Assembly (NCBI RefSeq): GCF_022524485.1
Contig: NZ_JAKXMK010000054.1
Coordinates: forward strand, 1 to 39,008
Source of the DNA: Pseudonocardia alaniniphila
GTDB lineage: Bacteria; Actinomycetota; Actinomycetes; Mycobacteriales; Pseudonocardiaceae
DNA length: 39,008 bases
Direction of reading: 5' to 3'
Shown: positions 29,693 through 37,915 of the stretch, in pieces
Position numbering within the stretch: the first letter of the stretch is position 1
Layout: each line of letters begins with the position of its first letter
Notes under the pieces: model-generated
Told to the model about the DNA's origin: nothing
The model's input: the letters and a program-made list of their open reading frames with translations, nothing else
Databases searched by the model: none
Translations under genes and position numbers: made by a program

Positions 29693-31621
29693 TCAGAGCC
29701 GCACCGGGTAGGCCGGTTCCGGCACCTCCGGCCGGATGCGCTGCTCCACGAAGATGCCGTGCCAGAGCAGGAACACCAGCAGCGTCCAGATGCGGCGGCT
29801 GTGGTCGATCGGACCCTCGCGGTGGGCGTCGAGCATGCGTTGGACGGCGGCGAGGTCGACGAGGTGGTCGGCCTGCGAGTCGCGGATGATGTCACGCGCC
29901 CAGACGTACATCTCGTCGCGCAGCCACAGCCGGATCGGCACGGGGAAGCCGAGCTTGCGCCGGTGCAGCACGTGCGGCGGGACGATGCCCTGCAGCGCCT
30001 GGCGCAGCGCGTACTTGGTGGTGCCCTCGGCGAGCTTCTCCGACAGCGGCAGCCCGGACGCCACGGCGAAGACCTCGGGGTCGAGGAACGGCACCCGCAG
30101 CTCGAGTGAGTTGGCCATCGTCATCTTGTCGGCCTTGACGAGGATGTCGCCGCGCAGCCACGTGAACAGGTCGACGTGCTGCATCCGCGCTACCGGATCC
30201 CACCCCTGTGAGTCGCGGTAGTGGGCTGCGGTGATGTCGGTGTGCGAGCGGCGCGGGTCGTACTGGCGCAGGACCCCGGCCAGCTGGTCGTCCCGGAAGA
30301 TCCGGGCGTTGCCGTAGTAGCGCTGCTCCAGCGGGAGCGCACCGCGGCGCAGCAGGTCCTTGCCCCGCATGCCCTCGGGCAGCCGGGTGGATGCGCGGCC
30401 GAGCAGCCCGCGCACGGCGCCGGGCACCTTCTCGAACGGCGCGAGTGACAGCGGCTCGCGGTAGATCGTGTAGCCGCCGAAGAGCTCGTCGGCGCCCTCC
30501 CCGGACAGCACGACCTTGACGTGCTGGCGCGCCTCCCGCGCGATGAACCAGAGCGGCACGAGCGCCGGGTCGGCCACCGGGTCGTCGAGGTACCAGACGA
30601 TGAGCGGCAGCGCGGCCATCATCTCGTCCGGTTTGACCGTGCGGACGACGTGCCGCACGCCGATCGCCGCGGCCGACTCGGCCGCCACGTCCACCTCGGA
30701 GTAGCCCTCGCGCTCGAAGCCCGTGGTGAAGGTGATCAGGTTCGGGTTGTGCTGTTTGGCCAGCGCGGCGATCGCCGTGGAGTCGATTCCGCCGGACAGG
30801 AACGCGCCGACGGTGACGTCGGCGCGCATGTGCTTGGCGACGCTGTCGCTGAGCACGTCGGCGATCCGCGAGTGCAGGGCGGACGACCCGCCGGCGGCAC
30901 CGGAGTGGAACGTCGGCGTGAAGTAGCGCTCCTGCTCGACCTCGCCGCCGGGCCGGACCGTGAAGTAGGTGCCGGACTCGACACGCCGGATCGAGCGGTG
31001 CAGGGTGGCGGGCTCGGGCACGTACTGCATCAGCAGGTAGTGGTGCAGGGCCGCGGGGTCGAGGTCGGCGGCGGGGTTCCCGAGCCCGAGCGAGGGCGCG
31101 AGCTCCAGCAGGCTCTTCTTCTCGCTCCCGAACGCCACGCCCGCCGGCCCGGCGGCCATGAACAGCGGCTTGATGCCGAACGGGTCGCGCGCGCCGAACA
31201 GCACCCGCTGGTGGGAGTCCCAGATGAGGAACGCGAACATCCCGCGCAGCCTGCCGACGGCCGCCGGGCCCCAGTAGTGGTACGCCGCGACGATCGCCTC
31301 GGTGTCACCCTGGGTGGTGAACGAGACCCCGTACTGCTGCCGGAGCTCGTCGCGTAGTTCCAGGTAGTTGTAGATCTCGCCGTTGAAGACGATCGAGTAC
31401 CGGGGGTTGGGCCCGTGGTCCGGACTCCAGTGCAACGGCTGGTGCGAGTGCTCGACGTCGATCACCGATAGCCGGTTGAATCCGAAGACCACCTCGGCGT
31501 CGTTCCAGGTGCCGCTCTCATCAGGTCCGCGGTGGCGCGCGCAGCGCAGCGCCCCGGCGATCGACCCGGTGCGCCCAGCGGCGTCGGCCCTGGCGGTCAG
31601 CAGTCCCAGCAGTCCACACAC
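29693..31621 (-). CDS. asnB: Asparagine synthase (glutamine-hydrolysing)
   Basis: 642 aa. GTG 31621 is chosen because processing then exposes Cys2 (CGLLGLL), the nucleophile of the class II glutaminase domain. That domain (about 2-215) contains RHRGPDESGTW and NGEIYNYLELRDEL. The synthetase domain has the ATP pyrophosphatase loop GAFLSGGIDSTAIAAL, then VVLSGEGADELFGGYTIYRE and LRGDILVKADKMTMANSLEL. It transfers ammonia from Gln to Asp through an internal tunnel. Very similar to mycobacterial AsnB (Rv2201) over its whole length. It is divergent from ctaC; a weak CATACT box lies 8 nt before the start. Confidence 0.95.
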   Translation of the reverse strand: MCGLLGLLTARADAAGRTGSIAGALRCARHRGPDESGTWNDAEVVFGFNRLSVIDVEHSHQPLHWSPDHGPNPRYSIVFNGEIYNYLELRDELRQQYGVSFTTQGDTEAIVAAYHYWGPAAVGRLRGMFAFLIWDSHQRVLFGARDPFGIKPLFMAAGPAGVAFGSEKKSLLELAPSLGLGNPAADLDPAALHHYLLMQYVPEPATLHRSIRRVESGTYFTVRPGGEVEQERYFTPTFHSGAAGGSSALHSRIADVLSDSVAKHMRADVTVGAFLSGGIDSTAIAALAKQHNPNLITFTTGFEREGYSEVDVAAESAAAIGVRHVVRTVKPDEMMAALPLIVWYLDDPVADPALVPLWFIAREARQHVKVVLSGEGADELFGGYTIYREPLSLAPFEKVPGAVRGLLGRASTRLPEGMRGKDLLRRGALPLEQRYYGNARIFRDDQLAGVLRQYDPRRSHTDITAAHYRDSQGWDPVARMQHVDLFTWLRGDILVKADKMTMANSLELRVPFLDPEVFAVASGLPLSEKLAEGTTKYALRQALQGIVPPHVLHRRKLGFPVPIRLWLRDEMYVWARDIIRDSQADHLVDLAAVQRMLDAHREGPIDHSRRIWTLLVFLLWHGIFVEQRIRPEVPEPAYPVRL

Positions 31622-31785
31622 AGCGAGCAAGTATGCCGAGGGCGTGCCGCGCTGCCCGTGCCGACCCGACCCCCGGATGGAGGGTTTGCTCGGCTAGTCT
31701 CTACGCGAGGTCGAAGGCGCGAAGGCGCGCCCAGCCGGGTTACCCGGCGGCCGACGGAAGACGACGGGTTTGGAGGCGGCGCGCA

Positions 31786-32757
31786 GTGGACCGAGCACAG
31801 CGCGGGAGAGAGCACCGTTGGTCCGGGCTCCCGGGTCGCGGTCGGGTGGCGAAGCTGGTCTGTCTGGCCGCGCTGGTCATCCCGCTCACCACGGGTTGCT
31901 CGGTGGACGAGGTGCTGCGCTTCGGCTGGCCGGTGGGCGTCACCCCGCAGGCCGAGGCGATGCGCAACCTGTGGACCTGGTCCGCGGTCGCTGCGCTCAT
32001 CGTGGGCGTGATCACCTGGGGCGCGATGTTCTGGGCGATCATCTTCCACCGTAAGCGCAAGGGCGACGACGACACCCCGCCGCGGCAGACGCAGTACAAC
32101 CTGCCGATCGAGATCGTCTTCACCGTCATCCCGACGATCATCGTCGCGGTGCTGTTCGGCTTCACCGTCAACGTGCAGAACTACGTCGACCGGGACCTGC
32201 CCAACCCCGACCTCCGGGTGGACGTCACCGCGTTCCAGTGGAACTGGCGCTTCGACTACCCCGACGACCGGGGCGCGAACGGCCAGCCGATCAGCACGCA
32301 GGGCAGCTCCGAGGTGATTCCGCTGCTGGTGCTGCCCACCGACCGGCGCATCCAGTTCACGCAGCAGTCCACCGACGTGATCCACAGCTTCTTCGTGCCG
32401 GAGTTCCTGTTCAAGCGGGACGTCTTCCCGGACCCGAAGCAGAACGACCAGGACAACGTCTGGCAGATCGACCGGATCGACCGCACGGGTGCGTTCGTCG
32501 GGCGCTGCGCCGAGCTCTGCGGCGCGTACCACGCGATGATGAACTTCGAGGTCAGGGCCCTTCCGCCGGACCTGTTCGACCGGTGGGTCACGTTGCGTGA
32601 GCAGGTCAACCCGGCCACGGGCGCTCCGTACACGGCGGGCGAGGCGCTCGGCGCCCTCAACTGCGGGGAGCTGTGCGCGCCGCAGGCCACCACCACCTAC
32701 CCGTTCACCACCGACCGCACGCAGCGTTCGGCGTCCGAGCCGCCCTCGGGGAGCTGA
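31786..32757 (+). CDS. ctaC: Cytochrome c oxidase subunit II
   Basis: 323 aa lipoprotein subunit of the aa3-type terminal oxidase. A basic N-terminus leads to a hydrophobic signal ending in the lipobox LTTGC (Cys38). Two membrane helices follow. The periplasmic cupredoxin domain has TAFQWNWRFDYP, DVIHSFFVPEF and the CuA site GRCAELCGAYHAMM (two Cys, His, Met). The last about 35 residues, with two more Cys (NCGELC), are a lineage-specific tail. GTG 31786 has GGAGG 9 nt upstream; GTG 31846 is the other option. A TAGTCT -10-like box lies at 31695-31700. ctaF follows after 10 bp. Confidence 0.93.
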   Translation: MDRAQRGREHRWSGLPGRGRVAKLVCLAALVIPLTTGCSVDEVLRFGWPVGVTPQAEAMRNLWTWSAVAALIVGVITWGAMFWAIIFHRKRKGDDDTPPRQTQYNLPIEIVFTVIPTIIVAVLFGFTVNVQNYVDRDLPNPDLRVDVTAFQWNWRFDYPDDRGANGQPISTQGSSEVIPLLVLPTDRRIQFTQQSTDVIHSFFVPEFLFKRDVFPDPKQNDQDNVWQIDRIDRTGAFVGRCAELCGAYHAMMNFEVRALPPDLFDRWVTLREQVNPATGAPYTAGEALGALNCGELCAPQATTTYPFTTDRTQRSASEPPSGS

Positions 32758-32767
32758 GAGACACGCC

Positions 32768-33166
32768 ATGAAGGTCGAATCCCGCATCTTCGAGATCATC
32801 ACGGTCTTCTTCTTCATCGCCGGCATCGTCTACACGGTGCTCACCCGTGAGGTCGTCGGCGTGGTCGGGCTGTTCCTCACCGGCGGCCTGTCGCTGATCA
32901 TCGGCACGTACTTCCGGTTCGTCTCGCGGCGGCTGGAGGCGCGCCCGGAGGACAACCCGGACGCGGAGGTCTCCGACGGCGCGGGCGACGTCGGCTTCTT
33001 CTCCCCGGGCAGCTACTGGCCCATCACGGTGGCCGGGGCGGCCGCCATCCTCGGGGTCGGGCTCGCGTTCTTCTACGCGTGGCTGATCGTCATCGGTGTC
33101 GTCGTGGTGCTGATCGCCGCCGGCGGCCTCGTCTTCGAGTACCACATCAGGCCGTCCGAGCACTGA
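32768..33166 (+). CDS. ctaF: Cytochrome c oxidase subunit IV (actinobacterial)
   Basis: 132 aa with four membrane helices, the actinobacterial subunit IV of the aa3 oxidase in the bcc-aa3 supercomplex. It starts MKVESRIFEIITVFFFIAGI, followed by GLFLTGGLSLIIGTYFRF. A cytoplasmic charged loop (RRLEARPEDNPDAEVSDGAG) separates it from GFFSPGSYWPITVAGAAAIL and a final helix pair ending EYHIRPSEH. GAGAG precedes ATG 32768. It is in operon with ctaC, as in mycobacteria. Confidence 0.93.
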   Translation: MKVESRIFEIITVFFFIAGIVYTVLTREVVGVVGLFLTGGLSLIIGTYFRFVSRRLEARPEDNPDAEVSDGAGDVGFFSPGSYWPITVAGAAAILGVGLAFFYAWLIVIGVVVVLIAAGGLVFEYHIRPSEH

Positions 33167-33185
33167 CCCGCACGCACTGACCTGC

Positions 33186-33223
33186 CCAGAGCCCTGGCTG
33201 GCCGTCGCCGACCAGGGCTCTGG
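33186..33223 (+). terminator. Terminator of ctaC-ctaF
   Basis: CCAGAGCCCTGG pairs perfectly with CCAGGGCTCTGG, 12 bp, with a 14-nt loop, 19 nt after the ctaF stop. No U-run. Confidence 0.75.
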
Positions 33224-33243
33224 CATGTCCGGGGCATGTCCGG
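33222..33243. repeat. Exact 11-bp tandem duplication GGCATGTCCGG
   Basis: Two abutting identical copies (33222-33232 and 33233-33243). The first overlaps the foot of the ctaF terminator by two bases. Probably a slippage duplication, or two neighbouring protein sites of one-turn spacing. Confidence 0.7.
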
Positions 33244-33269
33244 ACGCTCCCGTCCTCGGGTGACGGGGC

Positions 33270-33283
33270 GTGATCCCGATCAC
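33270..33283. promoter_or_regulatory. Candidate operator GTGATC-CC-GATCAC
   Basis: A perfect 14-bp inverted repeat 53 bp upstream of the NCS1 transporter start. It is the only strong symmetry in that gap and may bind a regulator of the transporter-hydrolase pair. No regulator is encoded next to it. Confidence 0.4.
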
Positions 33284-33336
33284 CCGCGCCTCTCGCACGG
33301 CGATGATCGACCTACGGTGCGCGCGGGGAGCGACAG

Positions 33337-34836
33337 ATGCCGGGAGGCGCCGTGGTGACGCAGGAGGACGGCGGCTCGTCGGCGGCCGTTCAGGACGCCA
33401 GGGCGAGCGTTCTGCGGGTGGAAGGCAACGGCATCAACGTCGTCGCCGACGAGGAGCGCACGAGTAGGCCGCACCAGCTCTTCTGGCCGTGGTTCGGCGC
33501 CAACGTCTCCGTGCTCGCGCTGAGCTACGGGGCGTTCGCCTTCGGGTTCGGTATCTCGTTCGCCCAAGCGGTGGTCGCCGGTGTGGTCGGGATCGTCCTC
33601 TCGTTCCTGATCTGCGGCTTCATCGCACTCGCGGGTAAGCGCGGCTCCGCACCGACGATGGTGCTCAGCCGCGCTGCGTTCGGGGTGCGCGGCAACCGTC
33701 TGCCCGCCGCCATCTCCTGGCTGCTGATGGTCGGCTGGGAGACCGTGCTCACGGTCCTCGCCACCCTGGCCACCGCCACGGTGGTCCGCAGGCTCGGCTG
33801 GGGTGGTGGCACGTCGACGATGGTGATCGCGCTGGTCCTGGTGGCCGCGTTGATCGTGCTGGCCGGCGTGCTCGGCTACCACCTGATCATCCGGCTGCAG
33901 ACCGTCATCACGGTCGTCACAGCGGTGCTCACCGTCGTCTATATCGTGCTCGTCGCCGGGCAGGTACAGCTGTCCACGGTCACGGCGCTGCCGGCCGGAT
34001 CGGGTCAGAACGTGCTCGGCGCCGCGGTGCTCCTCATGACCGGCTTCGGACTCGGCTGGACGAACGCCGCCGCGGACTACTCGCGGTACCTCCCGCGCAG
34101 CGCCTCGGGTCGCGGGGTCGTGGCCTGGACGACGTTCGGCGGCGCGCTCGCGCCCGTCCTGCTGTTCGTTTTCGGCCTGCTGCTGGCCGGCTCGTCCACC
34201 GATCTCAGCGAGGCCATCGCGTTGGACCCCATCGGGGCGCTGGCCGCCGCCCTGCCCACCTGGTTCCTCGTCCCGTTCGTCGTGGTTGCGGTGCTGGGGC
34301 TCGTCGGGGGCGCGGTGCTGGACATCTACTCGTCAGGTCTGGCGCTGCTCGCGGTCGGCCTGCGCGTGCCTCGCTATGTCGCCGCGCTGATCGACGGCGT
34401 GATCATGGTGATCGGCACCGTGTACGTCGTGTTCTTCGCGGGGGAGTTCCTCGGTGAGTTCACCGGCTTCCTCATCACCCTCGGCGTGCCGATCGCGGCG
34501 TGGTGCGGGGTGATGCTCGCCGACATCGCGCTGCGCCGCGGGGACTACGCCGAGGCCGACCTGTACTCGACGTCCGGCCGTTACGGGGATGTCCGGCCGT
34601 TCCCGATAGTGGTGGTGCTGGTGGGCACCGTGCTCGGGTGGGGACTCGTCACGAACACTGCTGCGGGATGGCTGAACTGGCAGGGGTACCTGCTCGGTCC
34701 GCTGGGCCTCGGCGGACGCGCCGGGGCGTGGGCGGGCGCCAACCTCGGTGTGCTCGTCGCGCTGGTGCTGGCTTTCGTGGCCGCCCTGATCGGCACCCGG
34801 TCCGCCGTGCGCGCCCAGGAGTCCCGCACGTCATGA
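33337..34836 (+). CDS. NCS1-family transporter (cytosine/purine/allantoin permease type)
   Basis: 499 aa with 12 predicted membrane helices. NCS1 signatures are ERTSRPHQLFWPWFGANVSV at helix 1, then FGFGISFAQAVV and GKRGSAPTMVLSRAAFG. GLGWTNAAADYSRYLPR is the helix-6 region close to the substrate and Na+ sites of Mhp1 and CodB. Substrates in the family are nucleobases, hydantoins, allantoin and related ureides; which one applies here is open. ATG 33337 has GGGGAG 6 nt upstream; GTG 33355 with GGGAGG is another possibility. Its stop overlaps the start of the cysteine hydrolase gene (ATGA), so the two are coupled. Confidence 0.88.
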   Translation: MPGGAVVTQEDGGSSAAVQDARASVLRVEGNGINVVADEERTSRPHQLFWPWFGANVSVLALSYGAFAFGFGISFAQAVVAGVVGIVLSFLICGFIALAGKRGSAPTMVLSRAAFGVRGNRLPAAISWLLMVGWETVLTVLATLATATVVRRLGWGGGTSTMVIALVLVAALIVLAGVLGYHLIIRLQTVITVVTAVLTVVYIVLVAGQVQLSTVTALPAGSGQNVLGAAVLLMTGFGLGWTNAAADYSRYLPRSASGRGVVAWTTFGGALAPVLLFVFGLLLAGSSTDLSEAIALDPIGALAAALPTWFLVPFVVVAVLGLVGGAVLDIYSSGLALLAVGLRVPRYVAALIDGVIMVIGTVYVVFFAGEFLGEFTGFLITLGVPIAAWCGVMLADIALRRGDYAEADLYSTSGRYGDVRPFPIVVVLVGTVLGWGLVTNTAAGWLNWQGYLLGPLGLGGRAGAWAGANLGVLVALVLAFVAALIGTRSAVRAQESRTS

Positions 34837-35387
34837 CGGCCCATCTGGCGGTGATCGACATGCAGCGGGTGTTCGGTGACGCCGGGAGTGCCTGGGCCAC
34901 GCCGCGGTTCGCCGAGATCGTGCCGCGGATCCGGGTGCTGGCCGAGGCGCTTGCACCGAAGGTGACGTTCACGCGGTTCGTGGCACCCGACGAACCAGCG
35001 GGAGCGTGGAGTGACTACTACGCGCGCTGGCCCTTCGCGCGTCTGCCCCGCGATGCGCCGCTCTACGAGCTGGTGCCCGACTTCGCCGGCCCCGATCCGA
35101 GCCTCGACGCCACGACGTTCTCCAAGTGGGGTCCCGAACTGTCCTCCCGCGTCGGGCCGGACGTGCTCGTGCTCGCGGGGGTGTCCACCGACTGCTGCGT
35201 GCTGTCCACGGCGGTCGCCGCGGCGGATGCGGGCGTGCCGGTGCGGGTGGTGGCGGATGCCTGCGCCGGCGTCGACGACCGCAGCCACGCCGCGGCCCTG
35301 CACGTGCTCGGCCTCTACTCCCCGCTCGTCGAGGTCGTGGACACCGCGACCGTGCTGGATTCGGTCAGGGGACGGTCCCTGCCCTAG
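34833..35387 (+). CDS. Isochorismatase-superfamily cysteine hydrolase
   Basis: 184 aa. The catalytic triad of the superfamily is visible: Asp9 (HLAVIDMQRVF), Lys in TFSKWGPEL, and Cys in AGVSTDCCVLSTAVAAAD with the expected cis-peptide context. The DxH metal motif of nicotinamidases is absent, so nicotinamidase activity is unlikely. Other members hydrolyse ureidoacrylate, biuret, N-carbamoylsarcosine or isochorismate. Coupling to an NCS1 importer suggests uptake and hydrolysis of an amide or ureide, which is inference. The start ATG overlaps the transporter stop by 4 bp. Confidence 0.85.
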   Translation: MTAHLAVIDMQRVFGDAGSAWATPRFAEIVPRIRVLAEALAPKVTFTRFVAPDEPAGAWSDYYARWPFARLPRDAPLYELVPDFAGPDPSLDATTFSKWGPELSSRVGPDVLVLAGVSTDCCVLSTAVAAADAGVPVRVVADACAGVDDRSHAAALHVLGLYSPLVEVVDTATVLDSVRGRSLP

Positions 35388-35574
35388 TGCCGATCCCGCG
35401 GCCGTCGATTCGCGGAACACGATTGGTGGGCGGCGCCCGTACGTGGCTTATTCGCTGCCGCTATGCGAGAGTTCGGTCGATCCGCCTGGGGGTGTGCTGC
35501 CCGCAACACGCGACCCGGAGCTTCTTCGATCGGGCCGTTGCGTGGTAATACCGCCTTGTCCACGGAAGAGAGGA

Positions 35575-35595
35575 TCGATCAATGCCGTTGATCGA
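35575..35595 (+). promoter_or_regulatory. Hairpin around the multicopper oxidase start codon
   Basis: TCGATCAA and TTGATCGA form a perfect 8-bp inverted repeat with loop TGCCG. The A of the ATG (35582) is the last base of the left arm. In RNA it could hide the start codon; in DNA it could be an operator. The rest of 35388-35574 shows nothing recognisable apart from the ribosome site AGAGGA. Confidence 0.4.
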
Positions 35596-36991
35596 AACCG
35601 GTCGGCCGCCACGGATCGATCGCCGGCAGTTCATCCTGTTGATGGGGGTCGGCGCTGCGGCCGCGGCGACCGGATGCCAATCAGCTCCCGTTGCCGTCAT
35701 AGCGGAGAAGTATCCGGAGCCCGAGCAGATCGTCAGCAAGAACGGTGTGCTCTCGGCCGCGGTGACGGTGACCCGCCAACCGGTCGACATCGGCGGCCGG
35801 CAGATCGTGGGCACCGTCTACAACGGTGCTTTCGTCGGACCGACCCTGCGGCTGCGCCCGGGGGAGCGGCTGGAACTGGCCGTCACCAACAACCTGCCCG
35901 AGATGACGAACATCCACTTCCACGGCTTGCACGTCTCGCCGTCCGGAATTTCCGACAACGTCTTCATCATGATCCATCAGGGGCAGACGCAGAACTACGT
36001 CGTCGAGATACCGGAGAACCATCCGTCGGGGACGTTCTGGTACCACACCCACGCGCACCCCTACACCGAGAAGCAGGTGTTCGGCGGCCTGGCCGCCCTG
36101 CTGATCGTCGACGGGCTGACAGAGAAGCTGCCGCCGGAGCTGCGCGGCATCGAGGAGCGGACTGTCGTCCTCAAGGACTTCCAGGCCGTCAACGGCGCCA
36201 TCCTCACGGACAACATCGACAGCAACGCGCCGACGACCAGGACGGTCAACGGCGCCATCAACCCGTCGCTCGAGATCGAAGCCGGCGAGACGCAATTGTG
36301 GCGGCTGGCCAACATCGGCGCGGACATCTATTACCAGGTGCAACTCGACGGGCACCAGTTCCATGTGCTGACCGTCGACGGCAACCCGGTGTGGCGGGTG
36401 GACAGCAAGGATTCGATCGTGATGCCTCCAGGCACCCGATTCGACGTGCTCGTCCAGGGCGGCGAGCCGGGTGATCACGTCTTCAGAACACTCGCGTACG
36501 ACCAGCAGGGCGACCAGTACCCCGAAGCTCCGCTGGCCACTCTCACTGTTGTGCAGTCGTCGCGAACGCCTGCCGCAATACCTGCGCGAGTGGTTGCACC
36601 GTATGACCTCTCCACGACGACGGTGGACAACGCTCGCACCATCACCTTCGCCAAGGATCAGGCCACCGGGCATTTCATGATCGACGGCACGATGTATGAC
36701 GAGGCGCGCATCGACCAGCAGGTCGAACTTGGCGCCGTCGAGGACTGGACCATCAAGAACCAGGACAAGCAGCAGCACCCGTTCCACATCCACGTCAACG
36801 ATTTCCAGGTGATGTCGATCAACGGCGTGCCCTACGACGCGGTCAGTTTCCAGGACACCGTGAACGTGCCGGCTTTCGGGGAGACCGTGATTCGCATCCC
36901 GTTCCGGGATTTCACCGGGAAGTTCGTCTACCACTGCCACATTCTCAATCACGCCGACAAGGGGATGATGGCGAACGTCGAGGTCGTGTAG
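35582..36991 (+). CDS. Multicopper oxidase, Tat-exported lipoprotein
   Basis: 469 aa. The N-terminus has a twin-arginine motif (RIDRRQFILL, Arg14-Arg15) and then a lipobox-like ATGC with Cys32, so it is probably exported folded and lipid-anchored. Copper ligands follow the laccase/CueO pattern: HFHG (112-115), WYHTHAH (153-159), HPFHIH (399-404) and YHCHILNHADKGMM. The last holds T1 Cys452, flanking His451/His453 and His457, and axial Met462. It couples oxidation of a metal ion or phenol-like substrate to reduction of O2. G+C is near 62% in sampled stretches against 70% or more next door, suggesting transfer. AGAGGA precedes ATG 35582. Confidence 0.9.
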   Translation: MPLIETGRPPRIDRRQFILLMGVGAAAAATGCQSAPVAVIAEKYPEPEQIVSKNGVLSAAVTVTRQPVDIGGRQIVGTVYNGAFVGPTLRLRPGERLELAVTNNLPEMTNIHFHGLHVSPSGISDNVFIMIHQGQTQNYVVEIPENHPSGTFWYHTHAHPYTEKQVFGGLAALLIVDGLTEKLPPELRGIEERTVVLKDFQAVNGAILTDNIDSNAPTTRTVNGAINPSLEIEAGETQLWRLANIGADIYYQVQLDGHQFHVLTVDGNPVWRVDSKDSIVMPPGTRFDVLVQGGEPGDHVFRTLAYDQQGDQYPEAPLATLTVVQSSRTPAAIPARVVAPYDLSTTTVDNARTITFAKDQATGHFMIDGTMYDEARIDQQVELGAVEDWTIKNQDKQQHPFHIHVNDFQVMSINGVPYDAVSFQDTVNVPAFGETVIRIPFRDFTGKFVYHCHILNHADKGMMANVEVV

Positions 36992-36998
36992 CCGCGGG

Positions 36999-37016
36999 CT
37001 GCCCGTGGCGGGGCAG
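36999..37016. terminator. Short hairpin between convergent genes
   Basis: CTGCCC pairs with GGGCAG (6 bp, 6-nt loop) in the 25-bp gap between the oxidase stop and the GntR gene stop. Weak but well placed to serve both strands. Confidence 0.4.
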
Positions 37017-37826
37017 TCATCGTGTGGCGCATACGGAGACGGTGCTCTCATCGGTGTGGGAGAGGTTCGGTTCGGCTGGGTCGGGGTGGCGCCGCGCCAG
37101 GCGCTCGACGGCGTGCCGCAGTGCGTCATGGGTGATCGTGAAGTGCGCCCGCGCGATCGCTCCCGCCCGTTCCGGGTCGCCGTCCGCGATGGCGTCGACG
37201 AGCGCGCGATGCTGAGGCGCCGCGCGTTCCCGGAGCTCCTCGGTGACCGGTTCGATCGCCAGTCCGACGTTCATCCGGGCCAGTAGCTCGCGGGAGAGCC
37301 GCGCCAGGTGGCGGTTGCCTGCGGCGTCCAGTACCGCCTGGTGCAGGTCGTGGTCCGAACGCCGGGCGGTCACGGCGTCGCGGGCCGCCTCGTGTTCGGC
37401 GAGGGCGGCCCGCATCGCGGCGAGGTGGGCAGGTGTGCGGCGTTCGGCCGCCGTGCGCGCGATCGTCGACTCGACGAGGCAGCGGAGGTCGGACAGCTCC
37501 ACGAGCTCGTCCCAGCCGGGTACGAGGGTGCGGCGCACCGCGTCGTCGCTCAGCGGCCCCCAGCCCTCCAGCACGACGGCGCCGCCGTTGCGACCACGGC
37601 GCGTCTCGATGTAGCCGGCGTCGCGGAGACGGGAGAGCGCATCGCGCAGGGTGGCGCGGCCCACCCCGAGAAGCGCGGCCAGCTCCCGTTCCGGCGGCAG
37701 GCGTTCGCCCGGAGAGAAGTCGCCCACCGCAATGGCGGTGACCAGCCGGTCGGTGACGGCGTCGACGCTTCGTCCCGCCCGTAGCGGACCGAGCCAGGCG
37801 GAGCCGCTTGCCGAATTGGGCGTCAT
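37017..37826 (-). CDS. GntR-family regulator, FadR/FCD type
   Basis: 269 aa. Winged helix at about residues 18-85: SVDAVTDRLVTAIAVGDFSP, then GERLPPERELAALLGVGRAT and LRDALSRLRDAGYIETRRGR. An all-helical FCD ligand domain follows (about 105-235) with DLRCLVESTIARTAAE, SDHDLHQAVLDAAGNRHL and HRALVDAIADGDPERAGAIA, the usual metal/carboxylate-binding Asp/His pattern. It probably responds to an organic acid or amino-acid-like ligand. ATG 37826 has GATAAT 6 nt upstream (leaderless). It is divergent from the hydrolase-permease pair, its likely target. Confidence 0.87.
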   Translation of the reverse strand: MTPNSASGSAWLGPLRAGRSVDAVTDRLVTAIAVGDFSPGERLPPERELAALLGVGRATLRDALSRLRDAGYIETRRGRNGGAVVLEGWGPLSDDAVRRTLVPGWDELVELSDLRCLVESTIARTAAERRTPAHLAAMRAALAEHEAARDAVTARRSDHDLHQAVLDAAGNRHLARLSRELLARMNVGLAIEPVTEELRERAAPQHRALVDAIADGDPERAGAIARAHFTITHDALRHAVERLARRHPDPAEPNLSHTDESTVSVCATR

Positions 37827-37832
37827 GTCTGA

Positions 37833-37838
37833 ATTATC
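37833..37838 (-). promoter_or_regulatory. -10 box GATAAT, leaderless start of GntR gene
   Basis: Minus-strand GATAAT, 6 nt, then ATG 37826. The 89-bp interval to the divergent gene is A/T-rich for this genome; no clean GntR palindrome was identified in it. Confidence 0.5.
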
Positions 37839-37915
37839 CCACCGATATCTAAATGGTACTTGTAGGAGTCCAATCAGAGAGTCATGATCTCGCCGACCTC
37901 CGGAGGCGATTTATC

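Noticed and set aside
29638..29895. Upstream extension of the MsnO8-like frame
   Set aside because: Overlaps the 3' end of asnB in another frame and has no family similarity.
33260..33275. GTGAC/GTGAT pair as a GlnR box before the NCS1 gene
   Set aside because: Spacing is 5 nt and the GAAAC half-sites are missing, so it does not fit the pattern seen at glnA.
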